Shown: positions 36,544 to 47,516 of the stretch, in pieces
How positions within the stretch are numbered: the first letter of the stretch is position 1
Layout: each line of letters begins with the position of its first letter
Assembly: GCA_963805295.1 (NCBI GenBank)
Contig: CAWDTW010000081.1
Span: forward strand, 1-64,000
Length of the DNA: 64,000 nucleotides
Source: Roseiarcus sp963805295
Lineage (GTDB): Bacteria > Pseudomonadota > Alphaproteobacteria > Rhizobiales > Beijerinckiaceae
Reading direction: 5' to 3'
Program-made: the position numbers and the translations under genes
Notes under the pieces: generated by a model
What the model was told of the DNA's origin: nothing
The model's input: the letters and a program-made list of their open reading frames with translations, nothing else
Databases searched by the model: none

Positions 36544-37753
36544 GTGGCGCGGCCTCCCCTCGAGGTCGCCGACGTCTTTCGCGCTCATGGGGCGGCATGG
36601 CGGAAGGCCAACGCTGGTCACGCGAGCCTCGCCCAGTTGAAGGTGATGTCGGCGATCGAGACCTGTCGCACAGCCGCGCTCGGCGGCCACGTCGAGCGCT
36701 GCGAGGACTGCGCGCACGAGCGCGTCGCATACAACTCCTGCCGAGAATCGTCACTGCCCGAAGTGCCAGGCGGCCGCCGCGCGGCAATGGCTCGAAGACC
36801 GCGAGGCGGAGCTTCTGCCGGTTCCCTACTATCACGTCGTCTTCACCCTGCCGGCCGCGATCGGCGCCGTCGCGTTCCAGAACAAGGCGGCCGTCTACGA
36901 CCTCCTGTTCAGGACCGCCGCCGAGACGCTGACCACGATCGCCGCGGACCCGAAGCATCTCGGCGCGCGCATCGGCCTCACCGCCGTACTGCACACCTGG
37001 GGCTCGGCGCTGACCCACCATCCGCACGTCCACGTCATCGTTCCCGGCGGCGGCCTGTCGCCGGATGGTTCGCGCTGGATCGCCTGCAAGCCCGGCTTCT
37101 TCCTGCCCGTGCGCGTGCTCTCCCGCCTGTTCCGCCGCCTCTTTCTCGAAGGGCTCGCGGCCCTGCATGCCGCCGGACGCCTCGCCTTCTTCGGCGACCT
37201 CGCCCCGCTCGCCGACAAGAGCGCCTTCGACGCCGCCCTCGCGCCGCTGCGCCGCTCCGAGTGGGTCGTCTACGCCAAGAGACCGTTCGCCGGACCGAAG
37301 GCCGTCCTCGCCTACCTGTCGCGCTACACCCACCGCGTCGCGATCTCGAACGCCCGGCTCATCGCGCTCAACGAGAAGGGCGTCACCTTCAAATGGAAGG
37401 ACTACCGCATCAAAGGACGCGACCGGCTCAAGACCATGACGCTCGACGCCCACGAGTTCATCCGCCGCTTTCTCCTGCACGTGCTGCCGAGCGGCTTCCA
37501 CCGCATCCGCCACTACGGCCTGTTCGCCGGCCCGGTTCGCGCTCAGAACATCGAGCGCGCCCGACAACTGCTCGCCGCGACGGAGAATGCGCCCCAGCCC
37601 TCGTGCGCCGGGGCCGACAGTCAGGCCGATCACCTTTCGCCTGCGCGCCGCTGCCCGTGTTGCGGCGGCCGCATGATCGTCGTCGAGACGTTCGGCGGCC
37701 CGCGCCCCGCGCGATCGCCATCCCCGAGCCGGATCAGGATCGACACCTCATGA
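36544..37753 (+). pseudogene. IS91 transposase, frameshifted (copy 1)
   Basis: Identical to the intact copy 2 transposase, except that ccgagaatcg here replaces ccggaatcg. The extra A (36744) falls within the zinc-binding region just after YNSCR and before HCPKC. The HUH motif HHPHVHVIVPGG and the YLSRYTHRVAIS tyrosine motif are still encoded downstream in the shifted frame. Copy 1 would need transposase in trans, and copy 2 can provide it. Confidence 0.88.
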
Positions 37754-38111
37754 CCGTCGCCATCCATCCCGCCTCGCACCGTCGATCGCCTCCGCCTCCA
37801 GCCGCGCGCCGGAACAAGAGCGCAATGTCCGCGGGAGGTCGCCAATCCTCCTTCGACCGATGCGAACGCCTCGCTCCCGCCCATCGTCGCCATCGAAAAC
37901 AGCCGCCGTCGTCCCTTCCGCTGAAAACTCCGAGCGCCGCCGGCCGCCGACGCCTCGCTCGCCAGCCGTCCGCGTTCCTCAAATCCCCATAGGCGCGCTC
38001 GAAAAACAGCCCCCAACCTCCCCGCGGTTTCCTCCTTGGGAGGCTTTCGAGCGCCGGCCCCGGCGCCTGCAGCACCGTCCGCAAAAGGGCCGGCGCCCGA
38101 AACCCTTCACC

Positions 38112-38464
38112 GAAGCCGACGTTCCGGCCTTGAAGGTGGGGCCGAAAGGCCGCTTACGCTGTAAAGGTTGCACATTGCAGGTGAACCCAAGTCTATAATG
38201 GTTTTGCTTTTGATAGCGATAGCGACCGAGATAATATTTTTAACGGTGAGCGGAATAAATTGACGCAATTCCAGACGGACGCAATTAATACTATCCGAGT
38301 TCCTCTGCGAGAGGCAACGGTCGCGTGGGACAAAGCTGTCAACTAGCTTACATCGGACTATGTATTGATCCTTTGCAAAGGGCCCCAAACGGCCGGAAAG
38401 CGACGGAATCCGTGAGGCGCTGTCCAAACAAGCGGGGTCTCTTCGCCAGTACCTACGTTTGAAT
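38112..38464. other. Gene-free stretch at the left edge of the islet
   Basis: About 350 bp. No gene is evident, and AT content rises sharply after 38200, marking entry into foreign DNA. Confidence 0.45.
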
Positions 38465-41400
38465 TCAAGGGCCCGGTACGCAGTCACCGAACAAGGGCTT
38501 TACCGCATACCATCCGTTCGCCGCCAAGGCCAGGTCGGTCGAGATTGCCGACTTACCCACTCCCACGATGCCTTGAAATAGACCATTGAAGAGCTTGGCA
38601 ACATCCCCGCTATCGTTGATGAGGTCAGGTGCAATGGTAAACGCCGATGCTTCCCAGCTTGGGTTAAAGGGGCTCAGATGCCCCGCGCATTTCTGCACAC
38701 TGGTTGCGACGTGCCGTGTCACGGTTCCGTTGGGACACAGTACTGGATCCGGGTGGCATGCGAAGTCTTTGTCTTCATATTTGGGAACGATCCCAAACTT
38801 GTAGACTTGCGCCTGGAGAAATACCGCCATCAAGGCAAAATGCCACCTCAGGTTCCCGTGGACTTCGGGCAGAAGCACTCCCCAGGCATGGCAGGTGCGA
38901 ACCGGGTCCGTCAGAGTACCGACACAAGGATAGTCCGTACTCCAGTCCACCTCGCTTTGCAGCAGCCAGTCGTGATCCCAACTGGCATAAACTGTAGGGC
39001 CGGAGTATATCGCCGTGATATCACTGCTACCCTGGCTGAGCAAACCGCCCGTTATGGCGTCACCATCAAAGAAGTAAGAGCCTTCAGAGTCCAGGTATCT
39101 GAGCGCTGACTTGCAGCGGCACGTTGAAGCTAGGATTTGCCGCATTCGCGTCACCAATGTCCCCGCAGCAGTCTTGCAAAGGCTGCCATGCCATCACTCC
39201 TCCAACGTTGACGACGCCGACGCCAAGGTCCAGGCGGCCTTTGAGGGACTTTCGAGGACCGTCAATCGAGAGTTTGATGTGCCGGATATCAGCGTCTATG
39301 GTCCCACTATCCGGCTTTGCCAAAGGTGCGTGATAGGTGCCGCTGTTAGTCTCGAAGCCGGCAACGATACTATCATCCGACAGCTTGGCCAGCGATAATT
39401 GTACCAGAGGCAAGTTAGCTTTGCCGCCGTCGGGGGTTTGATAATCCGCGTCTCTTATGACAATGACTGCGTCATGCACATCGAGATTGTACATTGATAC
39501 AGGGGCTGTGTAGGGAATGTCCGCCTCGGCAAGTCGTATCGTGATAGGCGACGAGAGCGTGCCTCTGAGATTTGGCGAGCTTGTTGGCGAGCTGGGCAAA
39601 TCCTTCTGGGTCATGCTGAACGTCGAACCGCTCAGCTTGAACCCCTTAATAGCCACATGTGCCTTGACAAGGCTTACGGAAAGCGACAGTTCTTCGATGT
39701 GCACCGCCGAGGTCAAAAACACGAGGTCGTTAGCTTGCAGGGACGTAGCGGGGTTGAAGTTGGCTTCGATGCCTTCCACGCTAAAGGTACCTGACAAGCC
39801 GAACGGCGCGGCTGCGGCAGCCGCAGGGTCCACCGTGAAGAACGCAGCCTTGGCGCTAAGCGTAACATTGCCGATACAGAATCGAGTTTCCTGAAATCAC
39901 TGGCACGACGTTCAGTCCTGGCAACTGCATTGGCAACCCATTGGAAGTCAATACGCCTTGGATGTTGTTCTTGAGGTCTGCCGTAAGACGCTCGTTGGTG
40001 AATAATAGCGGACCGTCCCCTAGAGACAGAGGGCCCCCTGCGACGGTGACGTTGACCGCCGGCTTAGGCATCCCAAACGACAAGTCGTGGGGCTGAATGA
40101 CCAACTGCCGGCTAGGCGTCAACACGTTCGTCATCGTGGCGCGCAAGACCTCAATCTGCCCCGCGCCGCTGAGTGCTGCAGCAGCGGCCCCTGCCGGCGC
40201 ACTCGCTGTCGGGTCCGCAATGGCAATCGAGGCGGCAGCCTTGTTGCCCGTCAGGAGGAGGCTATGGTCCGCCTGTGTCGCAAAGTGCAAGGGCACCCCA
40301 AGTTTAGAAAAACGCGCATTTCCAAGTGTCAGCTCCGACAGACCGGTGCTGCCATTGACCTGAAACTCACCGCCTGCCTGTCGCGTAAATTCCAAGGCCA
40401 AGCCGTTTAGTTTGGGTACGAGACGGTCCGAGAAGCTGGGTGCCGTGGTCACTGAGGTGAAAGTCAGGTTGCCTTGGGACCCTTTGGCACTGAGCGAGCC
40501 GACTTAGACCTGGCCAGTGCCTACCAGCGCTGCTGCCGCGTCCTTAATGCCCAACGACAAGGCGCCTTGACAAACAAGTCCGCTGAATGTGGCACTCGCC
40601 GCACTCATGGCCAGACCGCGTCCGGCTGCGTTCGCAGACGCAACGCTGCTGACCATCTTGTCGACAGAAAACATTGACACAGGAGCGGCGCTCAACAGGA
40701 CCGAGTCCTCGTAACTGACATGGTTCGGCTTCACCTGCAGGCCTGCAAGTGTTGCCACAGGCGATTGGGGCTCATTGAAGGTCAACGTCACGCTCGACAT
40801 GTGCGGCTGCGCCTCAAAGTCAAAGCCAAGCCCCTGTGCCAATACCGATTGCCGTCCGTCGAAAGCCAGTTGCTGGGCCTGAAAGGAGATATCTTTGGGC
40901 TTGGCCGTCACGCTGCCGAAGTCCAGCCGAAACAGCCCGGGACTTGCGTTGACCATACTGAAAGGGTGCGACAGCGCTGTGGCGGGCAGCGACAATTGAA
41001 CGCCTGCCAACTGAAGGCCACCTCCTTGGAGCAGCAGGTCCCCGGCGCCATGATCCGCATCGCGCAACAATGAGTTGCCTTGAATGGTCAAATTCACATT
41101 CTCGCCTAAGAGCTTCGTGCCGAAGTCTGACGGAATCTGGAACGAGGCCGAGCGCAGTCTTGCGCCGGAAAGTGCATTCGGTGAGAATTGGACGAAAGGT
41201 GCTTTGTGGTCCGGGTCCGAAAAACGTACGGACAAGGGCAGGTCAAATTCCAGGGTGGCGCTCAGGACGACCGCGCCGCCACCCGGCTTAGCATGGATCT
41301 TGATCTGCACACTGCGCTTACCTTGCGCGTCAGGGGTCGGGGCTAGGTCGCAAATGCTCTCGTTGCCATTGTGCAAATCCTCCGTTTTGCAGTTTCGCAG

Positions 41401-41544
41401 CGAGCCTGGCGGAAAGCTCAGTTCCAAGCGCTGAAGGGCGAGCTTGCTCGTATTGCTCAGTTCGGCGTCCGTCGCGGCCTGGCAACACAGACTGGCTGCA
41501 AGCAGCGGCGCCGGCCACGCGAGGCGAAGAATGTTGGCGAGCAT
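38465..41544 (-). pseudogene. Large exported protein of unknown function, broken in three places
   Basis: The frame starts at 41544 with a signal peptide (LAWPAPLLAASLCCQAATD) after a GGAGTAAGG site. It continues to GTGQV and an in-frame TAA at 40506-40504, then in the same frame to 39856, where a 1-base shift near 39890 leads to CIGNVTLSAKAAFFTVDP. A further shift near 39090 gives the last part, DSEGSYFFDGDAITGG to FGDCVPGP. In total about 1020 codons. The whole length consists of beta-strand-like units with recurring SAAPVSMFSVDKM / TAPVSMYNLDVHD-type segments, suggesting a repetitive periplasmic or surface beta structure. No known family was recognised. It may be a decayed gene or an intact one with sequencing indels. 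Confidence 0.6.
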
Positions 41545-41659
41545 ACCCCTTACTCCTCTCTGGCATCAGGGCTTTCAATTGGGCCGTCGATTAAGCCGTT
41601 ACTTGGGCTGTCAATTAGTTCAGCATTCGACTTCATGTATTGAACTGTCGCCTGCCTGG

Positions 41660-42231
41660 TCACTTGTGTTGAACCGGAGCCCAGTACTTCACCGAGGCGG
41701 GCTGGATTGCGGTCGCAGCGATGTCTGTCAGTCTTGGCGTGCCGATGGCCACAAGATTGTTGGCGTCCACGTACTGCGCCAGCACCGCCTGACAGAGACT
41801 AGGCCCAGGCGGCTGCTGGGGGCAGGTGGCAGTCACACCCTGCAGCGCCGGCAAGGACGTAGTGACGTAGGGCAAGTCAGGGACAGGCACAGCAATGCCG
41901 CTTAGGGTCCGGTAGGAAATGCACAAACTCCAAGTTCCTGTCGGCTTGCCATTTTTGTCCATTTCAAAGAGCGCATAAGGGCCGCCGAAGAAAATGAAGG
42001 ACTTGGAGATGACCTGTTGAAGCAAAGCGCCTCCTTCCGCTTGGAACGTGTCACTTAGCATGCCGGATTCTTTCTTGCAGACAGCCATTTGCCCTGGGCG
42101 TGCCTCCAAGCTGACGGGGGGGGGTCTCCCGCAACCTCCGCGTTGGCGGGCTGAGCATGCACTGCGGCGGCCGCACCCGCGAGCAACGCAAAAGCAAGCA
42201 GATGGCGTGCATGCGGATTTATTAGTTTCAT
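41660..42231 (-). pseudogene. Exported protein with frameshift in a run of nine C
   Basis: The ATG at 42231, after GGAGACC, opens a signal peptide (HLLAFALLAGAAAAVHAQPA). After AEVAGDPPP the coding strand has nine consecutive C (42116-42124). Ten would restore the frame to SLEARPGQMAVCKKESGMLSD and on to the stop at 41660 (VKYWAPVQHK). The mature domain has QVISKSFIFFGGPYALFEMD and LCQAVLAQYVDANNL. The homopolymer makes slippage (phase variation) or a base-calling error equally plausible. Function unknown. It lies 32 nt downstream of the preceding gene, so is probably in one operon with it. Confidence 0.65.
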
Positions 42232-42263
42232 ACGGAAGGTCTCCTCTGTGTTTTAGCTGCGGC

Positions 42264-43491
42264 TTAGCCCTTCAGCCAAAGGCTTCCGATAAACAGACAG
42301 TCCCAGAGAGATGATTGGGTGTGCCATTTCGTAGCGTCGTATTCCCGCTCCCAGATCCACTCCGTCTTGCCCGAGCTCTGTGCGGACTGACTGTCCGCCG
42401 GACAGTGCTCGATGATTTTGGACAAGACGTGGTCCGTCTTGCCTTCATGTAAAAAGAGAAAGAAGGGATTCTCGGGCTGCTTGGCCGCAAGCCGCTTTGC
42501 GGACTCGTTCAGAAGCGCATCATCGAGACCGGTACGGCGAATCAGCCACAGGGACACAGCCGTGAGATGTTCAGAAAAGCCCGGGTCGTCGAATTCCGCT
42601 CCGGCGCGTACCCAGCTCGGCGCGTCGGCACATGACTGCCTTAACGTGTAGATCAGCCCGCCTTGCGCCACATTCTTGAGGTTGTTAATGTCCAGCAGGT
42701 TGAGCAAGTTCACCAGCTGGTCGATACGGGCCTTGGCATCGGCCAGCGTGCCGGACGAAGGCTCCTGGCAGCTGTCGATGTCCGCCTGAACGAAGTTATA
42801 CGTTTTCAAGAAAGCCCAGAGTCTTAGCAAGGGTACTGAGGTCTCCCGGTCGCATGCTGCAGCGAGGGTCGACGCGAAGCGCCCGCAACATCGTATCGAG
42901 GCTCAACTCGCCGGGTTGGGGTGGCCCCGGTAAATCGGTGCAAAAGCGAGGCAACCCCCTAACATTGGTTAGGCTCAACATCGGAAAGGAACAGTCGGGT
43001 TCGGTGCCGGCCCAACACGGCCGATGGCTGTCCAACCAGCTCAGCCAGCTTTGGCCTCGGGCGACATCAGAAGTCGCGACCAAATAAGTCTCCACTCCTA
43101 GCGCCATGTCCGGAGAAAACGAGGCAATGTTGGCCGCATGCTCTTGAGCATCGATGCTGGGGTCCAGTTTGCGCCGGGGCGAGCGATACCACCGACCATC
43201 CGCATCCTGCGCGTCGGCCACGCTGCGACAGCCGATGAGTGTCCCATCCGCTGCGATGACCCCAGCGGCGCACAAAAGGCCGGAAAAGAGTGTCATGTCA
43301 CCGTCATTGCAAGGTTGGCCGTCGGGCGCGTTCTTGGACGGGTGATCCTGGCACATGGGGGCGTACTGGAGCCAAATGGCCATGCGTTGACGGAGCAAAG
43401 CTTCTGTTGGCAGGGGCTCACCGATGGAGGGAGTGGCATGGACCAGTACGGCCACCACAAAGGTCCAGAGTATGCAACTTGTGCTGCTCAT
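42264..43491 (-). pseudogene. Exported protein of unknown function, one frameshift
   Basis: From the ATG at 43491 a signal peptide (CILWTFVVAVLVHATPSIGE) leads into a domain with LRQRMAIWLQYAPMCQDHPS, CNDGDMTLFSGLLCAAGV, and DGRWYRSPRRKLDPS. Near 42800 a 1-base shift is needed to pass from LAKTLGFLENV to FLKTYNFVQADIDSCQEPSS and on to SLWDCLFIGSLWLKG. The pattern of Trp, Asp and the WYRSP block suggests an extracellular enzyme-like or cell-wall-related domain, but no family could be assigned. Confidence 0.6.
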
Positions 43492-43563
43492 TCTTGCCCC
43501 CTCGACGTCAGCCAGCGACCCGGACAACCGGAAGACGTACCCAACACTCGATCTGGATAACAT

Positions 43564-43948
43564 TGGCCCGACTACGCACTGCCCGTCAATCTACCCATCT
43601 ACCGCTCCAAGGGTCCCTTTCTTGGCGCAACTGATGCATTGACTGACCGGCCGCAATCCCGACCCTTCGGTCACATTCACAGCGCCGGCCGCTCGGGCGA
43701 TATGCGCCCAGAGCACGCATTCCCCGAAGCTGCCAAGAACTGGCGCAAGGGGCAAACTCCGGCTCCTCCTAAAGGCGCCAAGGAATGGCGGGACTCGACG
43801 AATTGCGGAGTCAGCACATCGCGACCGCGGACATCAGGGATGGGCAGGTAAGGCGCTCACAAAAGCAGGTCCGCGTCCAACCCTTCGCCCCGTTGGTTGC
43901 GCCGAAATCGGCTCCTGGGCGCCCTGCGGAGCGCGGACCACGATAGCG
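43564..43948. other. Intergenic stretch within the islet
   Basis: About 385 bp between the exported-protein operon and the next gene. No supported gene, although a 70-codon plus-strand frame (43639-43851) exists without a recognisable product. Confidence 0.4.
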
Positions 43949-44602
43949 CTATTGAGGCTCCGTAACCGATAGGCACCTGCCGCAGACATCGTTCCCGCAC
44001 ATCAACGTTCCGGTGGGAGAGCAAGTTGGAACGCCGGTAATAGGCACCCCGCCCCCACTCGATTGTATTTTACACAGTCGCCGCTTCTCTTGTGAGTTCA
44101 AGGTTACATCTTTCCTATATCCATATACTGTGATTGTTCCCCAAACCGATTGTCCGCCCCCAATCGGGTTCGCTCCCTGGGCGGTTACGGTATAATCCCA
44201 GCAATTATCATGCTTCAGGCCCAATGGCATGGCCGCATGACTGCTCACGCTAGAGTAATTTATTGTTATTCTGCATGCTATATAGATCTTATCAAGACAA
44301 ATAGAACCACTATGAAAACACGAATTATTTCCAAGTCCAGATACCCTTGCCTCGCAGCCATCATTGACTTCAGCGTTAGACTCAGCAGGATAGCAATTCA
44401 AGCATTCGTTAGAATCAATGTTTATACACTTTGTAATACACGCAATAGCTCCAAAAGGATCCACAACGCCCGGCAAAAGATTGTTTGTTTTTGTATTGTC
44501 AGCGAATACCTCACTTGGATAAAAACAGCAACACACCTTGATAACAAACATAACAAGCAATATTATGACATTCTTGCGTCTCTTAACATGATCTATTTTC
44601 AT
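43949..44602 (-). CDS. Cys-rich exported protein of unknown function (217 aa)
   Basis: GGGAGGCGAATAATG gives a strong start. A signal peptide (NVIILLVMFVIKVCCCFYPS) is followed by a mature domain with many cysteines: CITKCINIDSNECLNCYP, CEARVSGLGNNSCFHSG, CLDKIYIACRI and a C-terminal CGNDVCGRCLSV. The spacing suggests several disulfides. The gene is the most AT-rich of the window and intact, which points to recent transfer from a lower-GC organism. No family recognised. Confidence 0.7.
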   Translation of the reverse strand: MKIDHVKRRKNVIILLVMFVIKVCCCFYPSEVFADNTKTNNLLPGVVDPFGAIACITKCINIDSNECLNCYPAESNAEVNDGCEARVSGLGNNSCFHSGSICLDKIYIACRITINYSSVSSHAAMPLGLKHDNCWDYTVTAQGANPIGGGQSVWGTITVYGYRKDVTLNSQEKRRLCKIQSSGGGVPITGVPTCSPTGTLMCGNDVCGRCLSVTEPQ

Positions 44603-45063
44603 TATTCGCCTCCCAACTCGTTGTGGTGGAGATTAAGCAGCTTTTGCTGTGGTGAAGAAACAACGCAGAGGTGGCGGTGGTCGGGAAACAGGGATTAATC
44701 CGCAGGCATACGGCGACGGTGGTCGCACTGGTTCTGTCGCCGAGGAATCATATTCGGTGGCATGACGAATATCGCATCATTGGTTGGGGGTGCCTGCTGA
44801 GTTATGCGGCAAAAATACCGAATGAGTCAAAAAGTTTGCACGATAGATTTGCTCGGGGAAGGCGACATTCCAGCCGTGCCAAGCAAGGTGGATCCAGTGA
44901 CCAAAAGATTACCGGCAGGCCGATTCTCTCAAAATGCTTCGCGCAAATGTCGCGTCTAGAGGCCGATCAGATACGTCCGTAACAGGTCGGTTTTGCCCTT
45001 AGAGGAACGTCCGCTATTGGCGCATTCCTTCCGTACCCGGGGCCGACCGGGAACGGAAGGAAT
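44603..45063. other. Gene-free right edge of the islet with a terminal hairpin
   Basis: About 460 bp without a convincing gene. At 45023-45064 a strong inverted repeat (cattccttccgt...acggaaggaatg) abuts the IS91-type end. It may be the IS91 insertion signal or a transcription terminator. Confidence 0.5.
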
Positions 45064-45421
45064 GGTGAAGGGTTTCGGGCGCCGGCCCTTTTGCGGACGG
45101 TGCTGCAGGCGCCGGGGCCGGCGCTCGAAAGCCTCCCAAGGAGGAAACCGCGGGGAGGTTGGGGGCTGTTTTTCGAGCGCGCCTATGGGGATTTGAGGAA
45201 CGCGGACGGCTGGCGAGCGAGGCGTCGGCGGCCGGCGGCGCTCGGAGTTTTCAGCGGAAGGGACGACGGCGGCTGTTTTCGATGGCGACGATGGGCGGGA
45301 GCGAGGCGTTCGCATCGGTCGAAGGAGGATTGGCGACCTCCCGCGGACATTGCGCTCTTGTTCCGGCGCGCGGCTGGAGGCGGAGGCGATCGACGGTGCG
45401 AGGCGGGATGGATGGCGACGG

Positions 45422-46630
45422 TCATGAGGTGTCGATCCTGATCCGGCTCGGGGATGGCGATCGCGCGGGGCGCGGGCCGCCGAACGTCTCGACGACGATC
45501 ATGCGGCCGCCGCAACACGGGCAGCGGCGCGCAGGCGAAAGGTGATCGGCCTGACTGTCGGCCCCGGCGCACGAGGGCTGGGGCGCATTCTCCGTCGCGG
45601 CGAGCAGTTGTCGGGCGCGCTCGATGTTCTGAGCGCGAACCGGGCCGGCGAACAGGCCGTAGTGGCGGATGCGGTGGAAGCCGCTCGGCAGCACGTGCAG
45701 GAGAAAGCGGCGGATGAACTCGTGGGCGTCGAGCGTCATGGTCTTGAGCCGGTCGCGTCCTTTGATGCGGTAGTCCTTCCATTTGAAGGTGACGCCCTTC
45801 TCGTTGAGCGCGATGAGCCGGGCGTTCGAGATCGCGACGCGGTGGGTGTAGCGCGACAGGTAGGCGAGGACGGCCTTCGGTCCGGCGAACGGTCTCTTGG
45901 CGTAGACGACCCACTCGGAGCGGCGCAGCGGCGCGAGGGCGGCGTCGAAGGCGCTCTTGTCGGCGAGCGGGGCGAGGTCGCCGAAGAAGGCGAGGCGTCC
46001 GGCGGCATGCAGGGCCGCGAGCCCTTCGAGAAAGAGGCGGCGGAACAGGCGGGAGAGCACGCGCACGGGCAGGAAGAAGCCGGGCTTGCAGGCGATCCAG
46101 CGCGAACCATCCGGCGACAGGCCGCCGCCGGGAACGATGACGTGGACGTGCGGATGGTGGGTCAGCGCCGAGCCCCAGGTGTGCAGTACGGCGGTGAGGC
46201 CGATGCGCGCGCCGAGATGCTTCGGGTCCGCGGCGATCGTGGTCAGCGTCTCGGCGGCGGTCCTGAACAGGAGGTCGTAGACGGCCGCCTTGTTCTGGAA
46301 CGCGACGGCGCCGATCGCGGCCGGCAGGGTGAAGACGACGTGATAGTAGGGAACCGGCAGAAGCTCCGCCTCGCGGTCTTCGAGCCATTGCCGCGCGGCG
46401 GCCGCCTGGCACTTCGGGCAGTGACGATTCCGGCAGGAGTTGTATGCGACGCGCTCGTGCGCGCAGTCCTCGCAGCGCTCGACGTGGCCGCCGAGCGCGG
46501 CTGTGCGACAGGTCTCGATCGCCGACATCACCTTCAACTGGGCGAGGCTCGCGTGACCAGCGTTGGCCTTCCGCCATGCCGCCCCATGAGCGCGAAAGAC
46601 GTCGGCGACCTCGAGGGGAGGCCGCGCCAC
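45422..46630 (-). CDS. IS91-family HUH transposase (intact)
   Basis: A 402-residue rolling-circle-type transposase. The zinc-binding N-terminus reads CEDCAHERVAYNSCRNRHCPKC, the HUH motif lies in THHPHVHVIVPGG, and the catalytic tyrosines are in AYLSRYTHRVAISN. A GTG start follows the integrase stop by 10 nt. A second Cys cluster (CPCCGG) near the C-terminus completes the family pattern. Confidence 0.94.
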   Translation of the reverse strand: MARPPLEVADVFRAHGAAWRKANAGHASLAQLKVMSAIETCRTAALGGHVERCEDCAHERVAYNSCRNRHCPKCQAAAARQWLEDREAELLPVPYYHVVFTLPAAIGAVAFQNKAAVYDLLFRTAAETLTTIAADPKHLGARIGLTAVLHTWGSALTHHPHVHVIVPGGGLSPDGSRWIACKPGFFLPVRVLSRLFRRLFLEGLAALHAAGRLAFFGDLAPLADKSAFDAALAPLRRSEWVVYAKRPFAGPKAVLAYLSRYTHRVAISNARLIALNEKGVTFKWKDYRIKGRDRLKTMTLDAHEFIRRFLLHVLPSGFHRIRHYGLFAGPVRAQNIERARQLLAATENAPQPSCAGADSQADHLSPARRCPCCGGRMIVVETFGGPRPARSPSPSRIRIDTS

Positions 46631-46640
46631 GCGGCCGTGG

Positions 46641-47516
46641 TCAGGCGGGCGGCGTTTTCTTCGTCAGGCTGACGCCCAGCCGGTCCAGCGGGCTCTTGAT
46701 GTCGCGGACCGTATTGATGGCGACGCGGGTGTAGAGCGCGGTCGTCTCGAGCTTGGCGTGCCCCAACAACACCTGGATCACGCGAATGTCGACGCCCTGT
46801 TCGAGCAGGTGGGTCGCAAAGCTGTGCCGGAGCGTATGGGGAGAAACGCGCTTGGAGATTCCAGCCAGGTCTTTGGCGGCGGTGACGGCGCGGTTGAGCT
46901 GACGCGCGGTCACAGGATTGATCGGGTTCTGGCCGGGAAACAGCCAGACCTGCGGCCGCGCCGCCTTCCACCATTCGCGCAGGAGCTGGAGCAGTTGGGG
47001 CGACAGCATCACATCGCGATCCCGCTGTCCCTTGCCCTGCTCGACCCGGAGCATCATGCGCCCACTGTCGATGTCGGACACCTTCAGGTGGGCGACCTCT
47101 GACACCCTGAGGCCCGCGCCGTAGGCGACGCTGAGCGCGGCCTTGTACTTGAGGCTCGGCGCGGCCTGGAGGAGACGTGCCACCTCCTCCTGGCTCAGGA
47201 CGACCGGCGCCTTGCGCGGCTCGGTCACGGTCCTCAGAGGACGAACGAGGTCGGGCTTTTCGAGCGTCACGGTGAAAAAGAACCGCAGCGCCGTGATGGC
47301 GGAGTTGATCGTCGAGGGGCTGGCCTGCTGCTGCGCCATATGCAGTTGATAGCGGCGAAGGTCCTCGCTCGTCGCCGTACCCGGCGACCGGTCGAGGAAG
47401 GTTGCGAACTTCTTCACGTTGCGAACGTAGTCCCTCTTCGTGTCTTCGCTGAACCGGCGCGACGTCATGTCGTCGATCAAGCGCTGACGCAGCGGGCTGA
47501 CGGGTTTCTTGGACAT
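46641..47516 (-). CDS. Tyrosine recombinase of IS91-type element (copy 2)
   Basis: Identical protein to that of copy 1 (291 residues), with GAGLRVSEVAHL, HTLRHSFATHLLEQ and LETTALYTRVAI intact. Being in one transcript with the transposase, it probably resolves or assists transposition products. Its precise role in IS91-type elements is not established. Confidence 0.93.
   Translation of the reverse strand: MSKKPVSPLRQRLIDDMTSRRFSEDTKRDYVRNVKKFATFLDRSPGTATSEDLRRYQLHMAQQQASPSTINSAITALRFFFTVTLEKPDLVRPLRTVTEPRKAPVVLSQEEVARLLQAAPSLKYKAALSVAYGAGLRVSEVAHLKVSDIDSGRMMLRVEQGKGQRDRDVMLSPQLLQLLREWWKAARPQVWLFPGQNPINPVTARQLNRAVTAAKDLAGISKRVSPHTLRHSFATHLLEQGVDIRVIQVLLGHAKLETTALYTRVAINTVRDIKSPLDRLGVSLTKKTPPA

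Larger units (their letters stand above)
35526..38111 (+). mobile_element. IS91-type element with tyrosine recombinase, copy 1 (2586 bp)
   Basis: The limits were found by comparing it with the inverted copy at 45064-47648; identity starts at cccaaggactaaacc and ends at cccgaaacccttcacc. It carries an integrase and an HUH transposase. It is one base longer than copy 2 because of an extra A at 36744 that breaks the transposase. There is no target duplication, as expected of IS91. Confidence 0.9.

Noticed and set aside
44671..44982. 103-codon plus-strand frame at the islet edge
   Set aside because: No start signal or recognisable features; composition unlike coding DNA nearby.
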